From Sphingomonas pokkalii (GTDB taxonomy: Bacteria; Pseudomonadota; Alphaproteobacteria; Sphingomonadales; Sphingomonadaceae), in contig NZ_QENQ01000001.1 in the NCBI RefSeq assembly GCF_003096275.1, positions 884,475-948,474 of the forward strand: 64,000 nt of DNA. The letters are read 5' to 3'. A model generated the notes under the pieces. It was not told where the DNA came from and did not search any database. It was given only the letters and a program-made list of their open reading frames with translations. Shown piece after piece: positions 1-8,505 of this stretch. The translations under genes were made by a program, and so were the position numbers. Each line of letters begins with the position of its first letter. Position 1 is the first letter of the stretch.

Positions 1-731
1 CCGTGTTCAACACGGTCGCCGAAGCCAAGTCCAAGACCGGCGCCGATGCCAGCGTGATCTACGTGCCGCCCCCCTTCGCGGCGGATTCGATCCTCGAGGC
101 GATCGATGCCGAGATTCCGCTGATCGTCGCGATCACCGAAGGCATTCCGGTGCTGGACATGGTGAAGGTGAAGCGCGCGCTTTCCGGTTCCAAGTCGCGC
201 CTGATCGGCCCGAACTGCCCGGGCGTGCTGACGCCGGGCGAGTGCAAGATCGGCATCATGCCGGGCTCGATCTTCTCCAAGGGCTCGGTGGGCGTCGTGT
301 CGCGCTCGGGCACCCTCACCTATGAGGCGGTGTTCCAGACCACCAATGCGGGCCTGGGCCAGACCACGGCCGTCGGCATCGGCGGTGACCCGGTCAACGG
401 CACCAACTTCATCGACGTGCTCGAGCTGTTCCTCGCCGACGAAGCCACCCAGTCGATCATCATGATCGGCGAGATCGGCGGCTCGGCGGAAGAAGAAGCG
501 GCCCAGTTCCTGATCGACGAGGCCAAGCGTGGCCGCAAGAAGCCGATGGCCGGCTTCATCGCGGGCCGCACCGCCCCTCCGGGCCGCCGCATGGGCCATG
601 CCGGCGCGATCGTCTCGGGCGGCCAGGGCGGCGCCGAAGACAAGATCGCAGCCATGGAAGCCGCCGGCATCCGCGTCTCCCCCAGCCCCTCGCTGCTCGG
701 CGAGACGCTTATGGAAGTGCTCAAGGGCTGA
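1..731 (+). CDS. sucD: Succinyl-CoA ligase (ADP/GDP-forming) subunit alpha, 5' end cut off
   Basis: This is the C-terminal 242 or so residues of the alpha subunit of succinyl-CoA synthetase, a TCA-cycle enzyme in the cytoplasm that interconverts succinyl-CoA and succinate with formation of ATP or GTP. The full protein is about 290-295 residues, so roughly 50 N-terminal residues lie outside the window; the GTG at position 3 is an internal Val codon, not a start. The segment [10 protein letters not shown] carries the phosphorylated active-site His, and IGPNCPG and GGDPVNGT are typical family motifs. The beta subunit (sucC) is expected just upstream. It is a core gene and marks the left flank of the accessory region. 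Confidence 0.97.
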   Translation, partial: VFNTVAEAKSKTGADASVIYVPPPFAADSILEAIDAEIPLIVAITEGIPVLDMVKVKRALSGSKSRLIGPNCPGVLTPGECKIGIMPGSIFSKGSVGVVSRSGTLTYEAVFQTTNAGLGQTTAVGIGGDPVNGTNFIDVLELFLADEATQSIIMIGEIGGSAEEEAAQFLIDEAKRGRKKPMAGFIAGRTAPPGRRMGHAGAIVSGGQGGAEDKIAAMEAAGIRVSPSPSLLGETLMEVLKG

Positions 732-767
732 CCCGAACAGCCCAGGTTTGAAGAGGGGGACATCGCG

Positions 768-1475
768 ATGACGGAATTTCGCTTCGAGGATCAGTTCACG
801 CCGTTTGGCGAAATCGAAACCCAGCCGCTCAGCAATTTCCAGAAGGTCGTCGCGCGCCGGCTTTCGCAGAGCTGGAACGCGATCCCCCACGTCACCCACC
901 AGGATGACATCGACGTCACGGCGCTGGAGGCGCATCGCAAGAGCCTTGCCGTCAAGGTCACGCCGCTTGCCTATCTCGCCAAGGCGCTGGCACTGGCGCT
1001 GCGGGCCTTTCCCCAATTCAACGCATCGCTTTCCGAAGATGGAAAGACGCTGATCCTCAAGAAATATTGCAACGTCGGCATCGCCGTCGACGGCCCGGCT
1101 GGCCTGCTGGTGCCGGTGCTGCGCGACGTCGATACGAAGACGCTGGCGGAAATCGCCGCCCAAATCGCGGTACTGAGCTCGCAGGCGCGGGAAAAGGGCC
1201 TGCCGATGAGCGCGATGTCGGGCGGCTGCATGACGATCAGTTCGCTGGGCGGCATCGGCGGTACCGCGTTCACGCCGATCATCAATCAGCCGGAAGTGGC
1301 GATCCTGGGGGTTACCCGCACGCGGCAGGCGGCGGTCTGGACGGGGCGCGCGTTCGAACCCCGGCTGATGATGCCGCTGTCGCTGAGTTACGACCATCGC
1401 GTGATCAACGGTGCGGACGCCGCGCGCTTCCTCCGCTTCCTCGGCGAGTTGGTGGCCACGCCCGACAAGCTTTGA
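768..1475 (+). CDS. Stand-alone 2-oxoacid dehydrogenase E2 catalytic domain (lipoyl domain missing)
   Basis: The 235-residue product is the acyltransferase core of a 2-oxoacid dehydrogenase E2 component. The C-terminal signature DHRVINGADAARF supplies the catalytic His (about residue 210) with Asn at the position four residues later, as in some pyruvate dehydrogenase E2 chains. A normal E2 has 400 or more residues with one or more N-terminal lipoyl domains and a peripheral subunit-binding domain; both are absent. The start has a purine-rich ribosome site (GAGGGGG) and follows sucD by 36 bases, so it may be co-transcribed. Without a lipoyl arm it cannot run the usual reaction alone; it may use a lipoyl domain in trans or act on another thiol acceptor. 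The family is clear, the role is not. Confidence 0.85.
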   Translation: MTEFRFEDQFTPFGEIETQPLSNFQKVVARRLSQSWNAIPHVTHQDDIDVTALEAHRKSLAVKVTPLAYLAKALALALRAFPQFNASLSEDGKTLILKKYCNVGIAVDGPAGLLVPVLRDVDTKTLAEIAAQIAVLSSQAREKGLPMSAMSGGCMTISSLGGIGGTAFTPIINQPEVAILGVTRTRQAAVWTGRAFEPRLMMPLSLSYDHRVINGADAARFLRFLGELVATPDKL

Positions 1476-1507
1476 CGCGGCCCATGAAGCCCAGCACATC
1501 GCGTCCA

Positions 1508-1544
1508 AATCTCATTTCTGATGAGTCACAATCTCATTTCTGAT
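1508..1544 (+). repeat. Two 15-bp direct repeats in the leader of the TonB receptor gene
   Basis: AATCTCATTTCTGAT occurs exactly at 1508-1522 and again at 1530-1544, a period of 22 bases (about two helical turns). The pair lies 110-145 bases before the receptor start at 1653. Such spacing suits a regulator binding two sites on one DNA face, or it may be a small duplication. Confidence 0.6.
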
Positions 1545-1652
1545 TGCTCCTGCTTGCGACAATTAGCAGGTCGAAAGGGCGGCCGGAACGCCATACGCTC
1601 TCCCGATCCGAACGGCAGTTTCGGAACAAATAATCGGAGAGGAGAGGCCCTG

Positions 1653-4028
1653 ATGCGTGTGAACGCTCGGTATTTGGCTGTTGTCTCGCTTACCACGATC
1701 GCCGCGATCTCTGCGGTGGACCCTGCGCTTGCGCAGAAAGCGCCCCCCGGTGCTTCGTCGGATCAACTCGACGATATCGTGGTTACAGCCCGCAAGATCG
1801 CGGAATCGTCGCAATCGCTTCCTATCACCGTCAATGCCCTGGACAGCAAGGATATCGCCCGGAAGGTCGTCCTGAACGTCCAGGACTTGCAGTTGGTGAC
1901 GCCTGGGCTGACGATTTCGAACAACGCTACCGGGGGATCGCCGGTATTCGCCATCCGAGGCACCGCGACCGAAATCGGCATCGATGGCGGCGTCGCGCTC
2001 TACTTCAACGACGTTCCGCTGATCTCGACGGTCGGAATGGTCAATGCGTTTTACGACGTTTCGACCGTGGAGGTTCTCAAGGGACCGCAGGGCACCCAGT
2101 TCGGCACCAACACGACAGGGGGCACGATCACGGTCCGCACCAACCTGCCCACGAAGGACGTCGAAGGCTATCTCAAGGCCGGATACGGGAACTATAATCG
2201 GCGGGAGCTCGAAGGCGTCGTCAACTTGCCGGTGAACGACGTGCTGTCGTTTCGCGTCGCCGGAAATTACGTCAAGCGCGACGGGTATGTGAACAATCCT
2301 GTCGGCGCGGGCGCCGTTCCCGACCGCCTGTCCAACGAGAACCATTATTCGCTCCGCGGCACGATGCTGATGCGCAGCGGCCCGGTCGAAAGCGTGTTGA
2401 TCGTCGATTACTATAATCGCGACGAAGCGCAGCCCGGCTACGTTCCCCTCGCCTTCGGTCCCAGCGCCTTGGGCGTCAATCCTGCCTTGCTCGGGGGACG
2501 GACGGGCAATCGGAGCACCGTGTATATGGGGCCGAACCCTTCGGGTATCCAGACGCCGTCCTTTGGAAAGTCCGATCTGTACGGTGTTCAGCATCGCGTG
2601 AACATCGATGTTTCGGACAATCTTACGTTCCGAAACGTCATCGGATTTCGGCACGATAACAACACGACGTCGGAAGAGCCCAGTGGAACGGCCCTCTACA
2701 TCGTCAACGTCTACAACAATACGAAGATCGATCAGTGGAACGATGACGTTACCCTGCGATACTCGGCCCTGGAAAACCGGCTTCGCTTGAGCTTGGGCGG
2801 ATACATATCCCTGCAGGACAAGACGCAGGGTATCAATGTCAACGCGGTGCAGTCGCTGTACGAGGCATTCTTCGGAGCGCCGCTGGTGACCGTCATACGG
2901 AATTACGAGCGGCACAAGATCAATTCGAAGGCTGTGTATTTCAATGGTGAGTTCGACATCACCAGAACACTCGGCATTTCCGGTGGCGTTCGGTACAACT
3001 GGGATCACGTCTCGTCCCGCGTTTCGGCTTCGCAGGCCAATGGTATTCTGCCGATCGTCGGCCCGAAATTCCTCCCCGACGCGGCGGTTCCCTGTACGGC
3101 TCTGGCGCTGGCGGGATATGCCGACAAGAATCTGGATCTATGCTTCGCCAGACGCGCCAAGAGCTTCAAGGCGCCGAGCTGGAACATCGTCCTGACCAAC
3201 AAGTTCAGCCGCGACGTCCTCGCCTATATCAAGGCCAGCCACGGCTATCTCGCTGGCGGCACGAACTTCACGATCCGCGAGGTGCCTTTCTTCGAGCCCG
3301 AAACCACGACGATGTTCGAGGGCGGCTTGAAAGCGGACTGGCGCCTTGGTGGTCGACCGGTTCGTACCAACGTCGCCGTTTATTACGGTCGGACGACGAA
3401 CAAGCAAGTCAACTACAACGCCAACTATGACGACGGATTCTCCGCATATGGCGTTTTCAATGCGGCGAAGCTGGAGGTCTATGGCCTGGATCTCGAGGCG
3501 CGATACTCGCCTCTTCCGCACCTGACGCTGGATGGAAGCTACAACTACATCCACGCAGAGTTCAAGGATTTCCGGTTCCCTGCCGTCGGGGGCAACGGAG
3601 ACGGAAAAACCGGTGCCACGCTGGTGCCGGCAGTCGACCTGAGTGGCGCTACGCCAGCCCAGACGCCGAAGCATCAGGTCAACGCCGCCATTACCTATGA
3701 GTGGCCGGTAGATCCCAAGTCGGGCGTACTCTCCACGACGATCTCCGGCTATTATACGAGCACGATCAGCCAGACCAACGTCTTCGCGCCCTACAACGCC
3801 TCGTTCGGGCAGAAGTATAATGAGCTGAAAGGCTATTTCCTCGCCAGCGCCTCGCTCAACTGGAAGCACGTCCTGGGTTCGCCGGTCAGCGGGCAATTGT
3901 GGGTGCGGAACATCTTCGACAAGGAATATATCACCTTCCAGAACGCGCAATTCCAGGCGTTCGGCTATTCCACCGCCTTGTTCGGTGCGCCGCGTACCTT
4001 CGGCGCTTCCGCGACCATCGAGTTCTGA
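1653..4028 (+). CDS. TonB-dependent outer membrane receptor
   Basis: This is a 791-residue outer-membrane beta-barrel receptor with an N-terminal plug, energised by TonB-ExbB-ExbD. The ATG at 1653 is chosen because it follows GGAGAGGAGAGG and begins a signal peptide ending near PALAQ (residues 1-28); open frame extends further upstream but without a signal. After cleavage comes DDIVVTARK, the usual sphingomonad plug start, then plug motifs such as VEVLKGPQGTQFG, and the C-terminal strand ends in aromatic residues (ATIEF). In sphingomonads such receptors often import hydrophobic carbon sources rather than only siderophores. Its place at the head of a catabolic cluster suggests uptake of the cluster's substrate; the ligand itself cannot be deduced. 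Confidence 0.95.
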   Translation: MRVNARYLAVVSLTTIAAISAVDPALAQKAPPGASSDQLDDIVVTARKIAESSQSLPITVNALDSKDIARKVVLNVQDLQLVTPGLTISNNATGGSPVFAIRGTATEIGIDGGVALYFNDVPLISTVGMVNAFYDVSTVEVLKGPQGTQFGTNTTGGTITVRTNLPTKDVEGYLKAGYGNYNRRELEGVVNLPVNDVLSFRVAGNYVKRDGYVNNPVGAGAVPDRLSNENHYSLRGTMLMRSGPVESVLIVDYYNRDEAQPGYVPLAFGPSALGVNPALLGGRTGNRSTVYMGPNPSGIQTPSFGKSDLYGVQHRVNIDVSDNLTFRNVIGFRHDNNTTSEEPSGTALYIVNVYNNTKIDQWNDDVTLRYSALENRLRLSLGGYISLQDKTQGINVNAVQSLYEAFFGAPLVTVIRNYERHKINSKAVYFNGEFDITRTLGISGGVRYNWDHVSSRVSASQANGILPIVGPKFLPDAAVPCTALALAGYADKNLDLCFARRAKSFKAPSWNIVLTNKFSRDVLAYIKASHGYLAGGTNFTIREVPFFEPETTTMFEGGLKADWRLGGRPVRTNVAVYYGRTTNKQVNYNANYDDGFSAYGVFNAAKLEVYGLDLEARYSPLPHLTLDGSYNYIHAEFKDFRFPAVGGNGDGKTGATLVPAVDLSGATPAQTPKHQVNAAITYEWPVDPKSGVLSTTISGYYTSTISQTNVFAPYNASFGQKYNELKGYFLASASLNWKHVLGSPVSGQLWVRNIFDKEYITFQNAQFQAFGYSTALFGAPRTFGASATIEF

Positions 4029-4043
4029 ACCATAGCCCGCAAT

Positions 4044-4074
4044 CCGGCCGCCGCGTTGCGCGCGTGGCGGCCGG
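4044..4074 (+). terminator. GC-rich hairpin after the TonB receptor
   Basis: CCGGCCGCC (4044-4052) pairs perfectly with GGCGGCCGG (4066-4074). There is no T tract, so this is a possible attenuating or mRNA-stabilising hairpin between the receptor and the dehydrogenase gene rather than a classic terminator. Confidence 0.4.
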
Positions 4075-4152
4075 GGGCGGGCACCCACCGATCCGCGCGG
4101 CCCAGCGCACGGCCGCGCGGGCCGGCCATCGTTTCTTGGAAAGGGTGACGAC

Positions 4153-5166
4153 ATGCGTGCATTGCTGTTCAGATCGCCGGGCGAACCGCTCGCGCTCGAA
4201 ACCATACCCGACCCCGAACCCGGCGAGGGCGAGGTCGTCATCCGGGTGGCACGTTGCGGCGTCTGCGGAACCGACGTGCACGCCACCAGCGGCCATGGCT
4301 TCGTGCTGCCGGCGGGAAGCCAGCTTGGCCATGAATATGGCGGTGAGGTGGTCGCCGTCGGAAAGAACGTCGATCGCCTGGCGGTGGGCGACCGCATCGC
4401 CGCGATGACGGTCGTCGGCTGCGGCCAATGCGAAGGCTGCAAGAGCGGCATCGACCTTTTGTGTACCAACCAATATGTCGGCTATGCGCATGGCCTCGCC
4501 GAATATGCCCGCGTCAGCGCCCGGGGCGCGACCAAGCTGCCCGCGACGATGAGCCTGGCGGACAGCGCGCTGGTCGAGCCCTTCGCTGTCGGTTGTCGTG
4601 CCGTCCGCCTGTCCGATGTGCAAAGGGATGCGAAAATCGTCATCATCGGCCCCGGGCCGATCGGGCTTTCGGTGCTGTTCTGGTTGCGCAAGCGCGGCGT
4701 GGAAAATGTCGTCATGCTCGCGTCCAGCGATCGGCGCAGGACGCTGACGGAGTCCATGGGCGGCGACAAGTTCGTGGTGGAAAAGGACAGCGCGGGCGAG
4801 GAGATTCGCGCCATCCTGGGCGGTGCCCCCGACATCGTGTTCGAAGCTGCCGGCGTCCCCGGCGTGGTGGGACGCGCGATCGATCTGGTGCGCCCGGGCG
4901 GCACGATCATCGGGCTGGGCTTCTGTCTGCAGCCGGACACGATCATCCCCGGCATGGCGATGATCAAGGACGTGACGATCCGCTGGTCCACCACGTTCAC
5001 GCGCGAGGATTTCGCCGCTTGTGCCGATGCGATCGACAAGGACGCGGTGCTGGCACGCTCGCTGGTGAGCACCGTCGTCGGGATGGAACAGGCATCGGCG
5101 GCCTTCGAGGATTTTCGCAATGGCAAAGGCGGCAGCGGCAAGTTGCAGATCGATCCGTGGAGCTGA
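4153..5166 (+). CDS. Zinc-dependent alcohol dehydrogenase (medium-chain dehydrogenase family)
   Basis: The 337-residue product is a medium-chain NAD(P)-dependent alcohol dehydrogenase. Catalytic zinc ligands are Cys38 (CGVCGTD) and His60-Glu61 (GHEYGGEV); the structural zinc lobe has Cys90, Cys93, Cys96 and Cys104 in the CGxCxxCxxGxxxxC pattern. A Rossmann segment with GPGPIGLSV lies near residues 163-171. It should oxidise a secondary or primary alcohol to a carbonyl, or do the reverse, in the cytoplasm. It has a moderate ribosome site (GGAAAGGGTG) and runs into the sulfotransferase gene with two bases between stop and start, so the two are translated from one message. The substrate is unknown. 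Confidence 0.92.
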   Translation: MRALLFRSPGEPLALETIPDPEPGEGEVVIRVARCGVCGTDVHATSGHGFVLPAGSQLGHEYGGEVVAVGKNVDRLAVGDRIAAMTVVGCGQCEGCKSGIDLLCTNQYVGYAHGLAEYARVSARGATKLPATMSLADSALVEPFAVGCRAVRLSDVQRDAKIVIIGPGPIGLSVLFWLRKRGVENVVMLASSDRRRTLTESMGGDKFVVEKDSAGEEIRAILGGAPDIVFEAAGVPGVVGRAIDLVRPGGTIIGLGFCLQPDTIIPGMAMIKDVTIRWSTTFTREDFAACADAIDKDAVLARSLVSTVVGMEQASAAFEDFRNGKGGSGKLQIDPWS

Positions 5167-5168
5167 GG

Positions 5169-6305
5169 ATGACGACAGAAGTGGAAGCGCGTTTCGAAGC
5201 GCTGCACGCGCGTGCGACCGATCAAACCGGGCTGACGGATTTTGGCGGGACGGACTATCATGACGGGCTGCGCGTCTTGCTGGAATCGCTCGACGAAGGC
5301 TGGCTGGGCCCGATGGAAGTGGCTGCAGCGGAAGGCCTTGTCGTCGAGACGCTGGTTTCGCGCCTGAAGACCGAAGCGCAGTGGAAGGCGCATCCAGAAT
5401 TTGCGCGCCGCGCGATCGTTGCGCCGCTCATCGTCATCGGCGTCCCGCGCACCGGCACCACCGCGCTCTACAATCTTCTCAGCCAGGATCCGCAGTTCCA
5501 GGGCATCGAGAAATGGCTGTGCGATGCGCCGCTGGTGCGCCCGGCACGCGAAACCTGGGAATCGCACCCGCAATATCGGGCCTGTGTGGCCGCGGTCGAG
5601 CAGATGACGGCGCTGGCGCCCCAGGCGATGCTCGCGCACGGGGTACGTCCCGACGATGTCGACGAATGCCTGGTGCCGATGGCGCAGAGCTTCTGTTCCA
5701 ACTCCTTTCCTTCGCAACTGGACCTGCCGCGCTACGATCGCTGGCTGCTGACCGCGGATGAGACGGCGTCCTATCGGCGGTACAAGGATGTTCTCCGGCT
5801 TGTCGGGCTGAACGACGATCGTCGCTGGCTCCTCAAGAATCCCAGCCATGTCTTCGGCATCCACGCGCTGCTGGCGGTCTTTCCCGACGCCCTTGTGGTG
5901 CAGACGCACCGGCATCCCGCCGCATCCTTGGGATCGGTGGTCAATCTGCTCGACAATTTCATGACCGCCGTGACCGGCAAGAGCATCAACCGGGCGCGCC
6001 GCCTGGAACGCGAAGCCGCCTTTTGGGCGGAAGGCGTGCGCCGGACGATGGCGGCGCAGGATCGCCATCCCGATCGCTTCGTCAACGTGCTGCAACAGGA
6101 TATCCGGCGCGACCCGCTGGGCGTGGTCCATCGGATCTACGGCACGTTCGGCCTGAACTTGTCGGCGGAGGCGGAGCGCGCGATGCGCGAATGGGCGGAC
6201 CGGAATGCGGAGTCGGGAGGCGAAGGGCATAGCTACGACCGTCTCGACCGCGACGACCCCTTGGTGGAACCCTTCAAGCCTTATGTGCAGCGCTATGCCC
6301 TCTGA
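5169..6305 (+). CDS. PAPS-dependent sulfotransferase family protein
   Basis: The 378-residue protein belongs to the sulfotransferase family that moves the sulfo group from PAPS to a hydroxyl or amine. The 5'-phosphosulfate loop GVPRTGTT is at residues 91-98, and THRHPAASLGSVVNL later in the chain resembles the 3'-phosphate-binding segment. The ATG at 5169 is used, two bases after the dehydrogenase stop; the frame is open further upstream but runs through that gene. It overlaps the VOC gene by 11 bases. A PAPS-making and PAP-removing operon (cysD, cysNC, cysQ) lies 4.6 kb downstream on the same strand, supporting a real sulfation reaction, possibly on an alcohol of the imported substrate. The acceptor is not known. 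Confidence 0.85.
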   Translation: MTTEVEARFEALHARATDQTGLTDFGGTDYHDGLRVLLESLDEGWLGPMEVAAAEGLVVETLVSRLKTEAQWKAHPEFARRAIVAPLIVIGVPRTGTTALYNLLSQDPQFQGIEKWLCDAPLVRPARETWESHPQYRACVAAVEQMTALAPQAMLAHGVRPDDVDECLVPMAQSFCSNSFPSQLDLPRYDRWLLTADETASYRRYKDVLRLVGLNDDRRWLLKNPSHVFGIHALLAVFPDALVVQTHRHPAASLGSVVNLLDNFMTAVTGKSINRARRLEREAAFWAEGVRRTMAAQDRHPDRFVNVLQQDIRRDPLGVVHRIYGTFGLNLSAEAERAMREWADRNAESGGEGHSYDRLDRDDPLVEPFKPYVQRYAL

Positions 6306-6825
6306 TCTCCCGCACGACGATCGGATCGTCGTCCGCCGCCCGCCTGCCGTGGCGCCTGCCGCCGGCTCGCTGGGCCTCGAACTGTTCCAGAATGCCTATG
6401 TCGTGCGCGACCTGGACGCGGCGATGGAGCAAATCGGCGCATCCTTCGGGGTGCGGAAATTCACGATGGTGCCGGTGCCGCCGCTCGACGGCGGCGCGAC
6501 GCTGCGGATCGCGCTCGCCTGGTGCGCCGGGCAGATGATCGAACTGATCGAGGCGCGTGGGCCGGGCCTGGAACTGCACGCGACCTGGCTTCCCGAGGGC
6601 GCCGACATCCGATTTCACCATAACGGCTACTTCGTGCGGAACGAGCGGGAATGGGCCGATCTGCTGCAGAAGCTTGCGGAAGAGGGAAGGCCGATCGTGA
6701 TGTCCGGCGATTCCGGCTTCATCCGCTATGCCTATGTCTACGCTGCCGAGCTTGGCCATTATCTGGAATTTGTCCTGCCGAACGCGGACGGCAAGGCGTT
6801 CTTCGAAAACGTGGCGGCAAACTGA
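6295..6825 (+). CDS. VOC (glyoxalase/bleomycin resistance fold) protein
   Basis: The 176-residue product has the vicinal-oxygen-chelate layout: LGLELFQNAYVVRDLDAAM begins the first beta-alpha-beta-beta-beta unit, and HHNGYFVRN and YAYVYAAELGHYLEFV supply a His and a C-terminal Glu of the kind that bind a metal. The start at 6295 overlaps the sulfotransferase end by 11 bases, so the genes are translationally coupled. VOC proteins include isomerases, epimerases, lyases and dioxygenases. The small size argues against a two-module extradiol dioxygenase, so an isomerase or hydrolase-like role on a pathway intermediate is more likely. The specific reaction is unknown. Confidence 0.75.
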   Translation: MPSDLPHDDRIVVRRPPAVAPAAGSLGLELFQNAYVVRDLDAAMEQIGASFGVRKFTMVPVPPLDGGATLRIALAWCAGQMIELIEARGPGLELHATWLPEGADIRFHHNGYFVRNEREWADLLQKLAEEGRPIVMSGDSGFIRYAYVYAAELGHYLEFVLPNADGKAFFENVAAN

Positions 6826-6935
6826 TATCCCGGTTCCGGGGATGGAGGAGAAGACGAAGGCGGTCGCTGGGGCGTTGATCGCGACGGGCGGTGAGGCCGC
6901 GCGAGGGTCGCGGCGCGGGCCGCGATGCCCGTCCG

Positions 6936-7748
6936 TCAATCGGCCGCCGCGATCGTCCTTCGTGCGCCTGCCACGCAGCGCGCCATCCGCTCGTGCGGGC
7001 CGACGCCCTGTTCGGCAAGCGCGCGCAACGGCACCTCCATGCCGATGGCTTCGACGTGCGACAGGATCGACAGGATCTGTACGAGCGGGGCCTCACCGTC
7101 GCCGGGGATCCTCCGCTCGTACATCGCCTCCTCGAGATAGTCTTCGCAGGCCGGCGCGCGCGGCACGTCGGAAAGCTGGATGTGCGAGACCAGGTCCGCC
7201 ACCTCGGTCAGCTGTTCCAGGCTCGATCCGGAGCGGAAGAAGTGCATCGCATCGATCAGCAGCCGGGCAGCGCCGCCCGCGTGGCGGACGATGTTTACCC
7301 CAGCCTCCAGCGTATCGATTACCGAAATCGGGCAGAACTCGATCGTGGGCAGCATGTCCCGTTCGACGGCCATTTCCGCGAAGATCGCGAACTGGTCGTG
7401 CGTGCGTTCCAGGCTGGGATCGAAGCTGATGGAATTGGCCCGGCGGACGCCCAGGTCGTGATAGAGGTCGAGGTGCGGCGCCAGGCTTTCCCGGGCGTCG
7501 ACGCCGGGCAGGAAGGCGTTGCCATCCCCCAGCAGCAATTCGATGCCCGTATCCGCGAGCGCCGCCTTGAGCTCCCGGCGCAGCGCCGCATCCTCGAGCA
7601 GGTTCCAGGGCGCATAGCCCTCCGGGTTGAACGGTAGCGGTGCGGGTACCGTGCCGATGAACTGACAGTCGAGATCGGCTGCGAGATGAACGAGATCGAC
7701 GGGCGATAGTCCGAAGACGCCCAAAAATTCCAGGCCCAGCTTGCGCAT
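6936..7748 (-). CDS. Sugar phosphate isomerase/epimerase-like TIM-barrel protein
   Basis: This 270-residue protein matches the xylose isomerase-like (AP endonuclease 2) TIM-barrel family. Metal-binding candidates are the Glu in TIEFCPIS, the Asp and His in LIDAMHFF and the His in HIQLSD. The ATG at 7748 is preferred over upstream codons because it follows GGAGGGGACAGG and starts the first barrel strand (KLGLEFLGVFG). It runs opposite to its neighbours and is separated from the ferredoxin gene by a divergent 389-base region. Members isomerise sugars or act on inositol, hydroxypyruvate or cyclic ketones. Its job here is not evident; an isomerase or C-C bond step in the pathway is a guess. Confidence 0.75.
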   Translation of the reverse strand: MRKLGLEFLGVFGLSPVDLVHLAADLDCQFIGTVPAPLPFNPEGYAPWNLLEDAALRRELKAALADTGIELLLGDGNAFLPGVDARESLAPHLDLYHDLGVRRANSISFDPSLERTHDQFAIFAEMAVERDMLPTIEFCPISVIDTLEAGVNIVRHAGGAARLLIDAMHFFRSGSSLEQLTEVADLVSHIQLSDVPRAPACEDYLEEAMYERRIPGDGEAPLVQILSILSHVEAIGMEVPLRALAEQGVGPHERMARCVAGARRTIAAAD

Positions 7749-8137
7749 CCTGTCCCCTCCGCTTGTGGTGCGCGCATGGACCTTCCCGACTGTCCCGTGG
7801 ATATGGTTCGGGCCGGCTGCACGTCTCAGCGCCAAGGTGTAGTCTCGTGTCGCAACGGAAGTCATGGCGATCCGGCGCCGCGCCGGACCAATCACATCCG
7901 TGGAGCTTTGGGTGCGACGGGGTGGGTTCGGTGCCCGACCTGCGCGCCGCGGCGGTTTGGCGGCGGCGGCGTGGCAGCTATCCGATGGCTGATATTCGCC
8001 GGGGCGCGTGGACAGGCGCTCCGCGATCGACGACGACGATGCGAAAGCGCGGGGCGTCGCAATCCAGCCGACGACCCCGCGAGCATGTGATCCCGGGTGC
8101 GCACCGCACGCCCGGAGATGCTGCGCGAGGAGCGGAA
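7749..8137. promoter_or_regulatory. Divergent promoter region, TIM-barrel gene and ferredoxin operon
   Basis: This 389-base non-coding stretch must hold promoters for both flanking transcripts. The only structure seen is a perfect inverted repeat TCCGGCG-ccg-CGCCGGA at 7871-7887. No convincing -35/-10 pair could be assigned by eye. Confidence 0.4.
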
Positions 8138-8455
8138 ATGCCGACGTTGAAGGTCACCAATCTTGCGGGCGAGGAGCGACTGGTCGAGGCCGAGAGCGGC
8201 CGCACGGTGATGGAAATCATCCGCGACAACGGCTTTGCCGACCTGCAGGCCTTGTGCGGCGGCTGCTGCTCCTGCGCCACCTGCCATGTCTATGTCGACG
8301 AGGCGTTCGCCGATCGGTTGCAGCCGATTTCCGACGACGAGAGCGATCTGCTCGATAGTTCCGCCAATCGTACCGCGCAGTCGCGCCTGTCGTGCCAGCT
8401 GGTGTTCAGCCAGGCGCTGGACGGGCTGCGGGTGCGCATCGCGGAGGCTGGATGA
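8138..8455 (+). CDS. [2Fe-2S] ferredoxin, adrenodoxin type
   Basis: The 105-residue ferredoxin carries electrons to an oxygenase such as a cytochrome P450 or Rieske enzyme. Cluster ligands are Cys40, Cys46, Cys49 and Cys86 (C-x5-C-x2-C ... C), with two extra cysteines (43 and 44) inside the loop, which is unusual. The start at 8138 follows GAGGAGCGG. It heads a three-gene run with an SDR and a DUF1214 protein. The two P450 genes and the Rieske gene in this window are candidates to receive its electrons, but no ferredoxin reductase gene is seen in the window. Confidence 0.93.
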   Translation: MPTLKVTNLAGEERLVEAESGRTVMEIIRDNGFADLQALCGGCCSCATCHVYVDEAFADRLQPISDDESDLLDSSANRTAQSRLSCQLVFSQALDGLRVRIAEAG

Positions 8456-8505
8456 TCGCGGCTGCGGCGGCGCGCACACCAACGAAATTCACTGGATCGC
8501 GGAGC

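Noticed and set aside
768..1475. Calling the E2 domain odhB/sucB because it follows sucD
   Set aside because: It has no lipoyl or subunit-binding domain and its DHRVING motif is more like pyruvate-type E2 chains.
1476..1652. A second copy of the tRNA-Leu 3' end as the left attachment site
   Set aside because: I looked for the T-arm and acceptor sequence by eye here and elsewhere in the window and saw none; the left boundary stays undefined.
6295..6825. VOC protein as the missing extradiol ring-cleavage dioxygenase
   Set aside because: At 176 residues it has one VOC module and lacks the two-domain layout and the His-His-Glu set of ring-cleavage enzymes.
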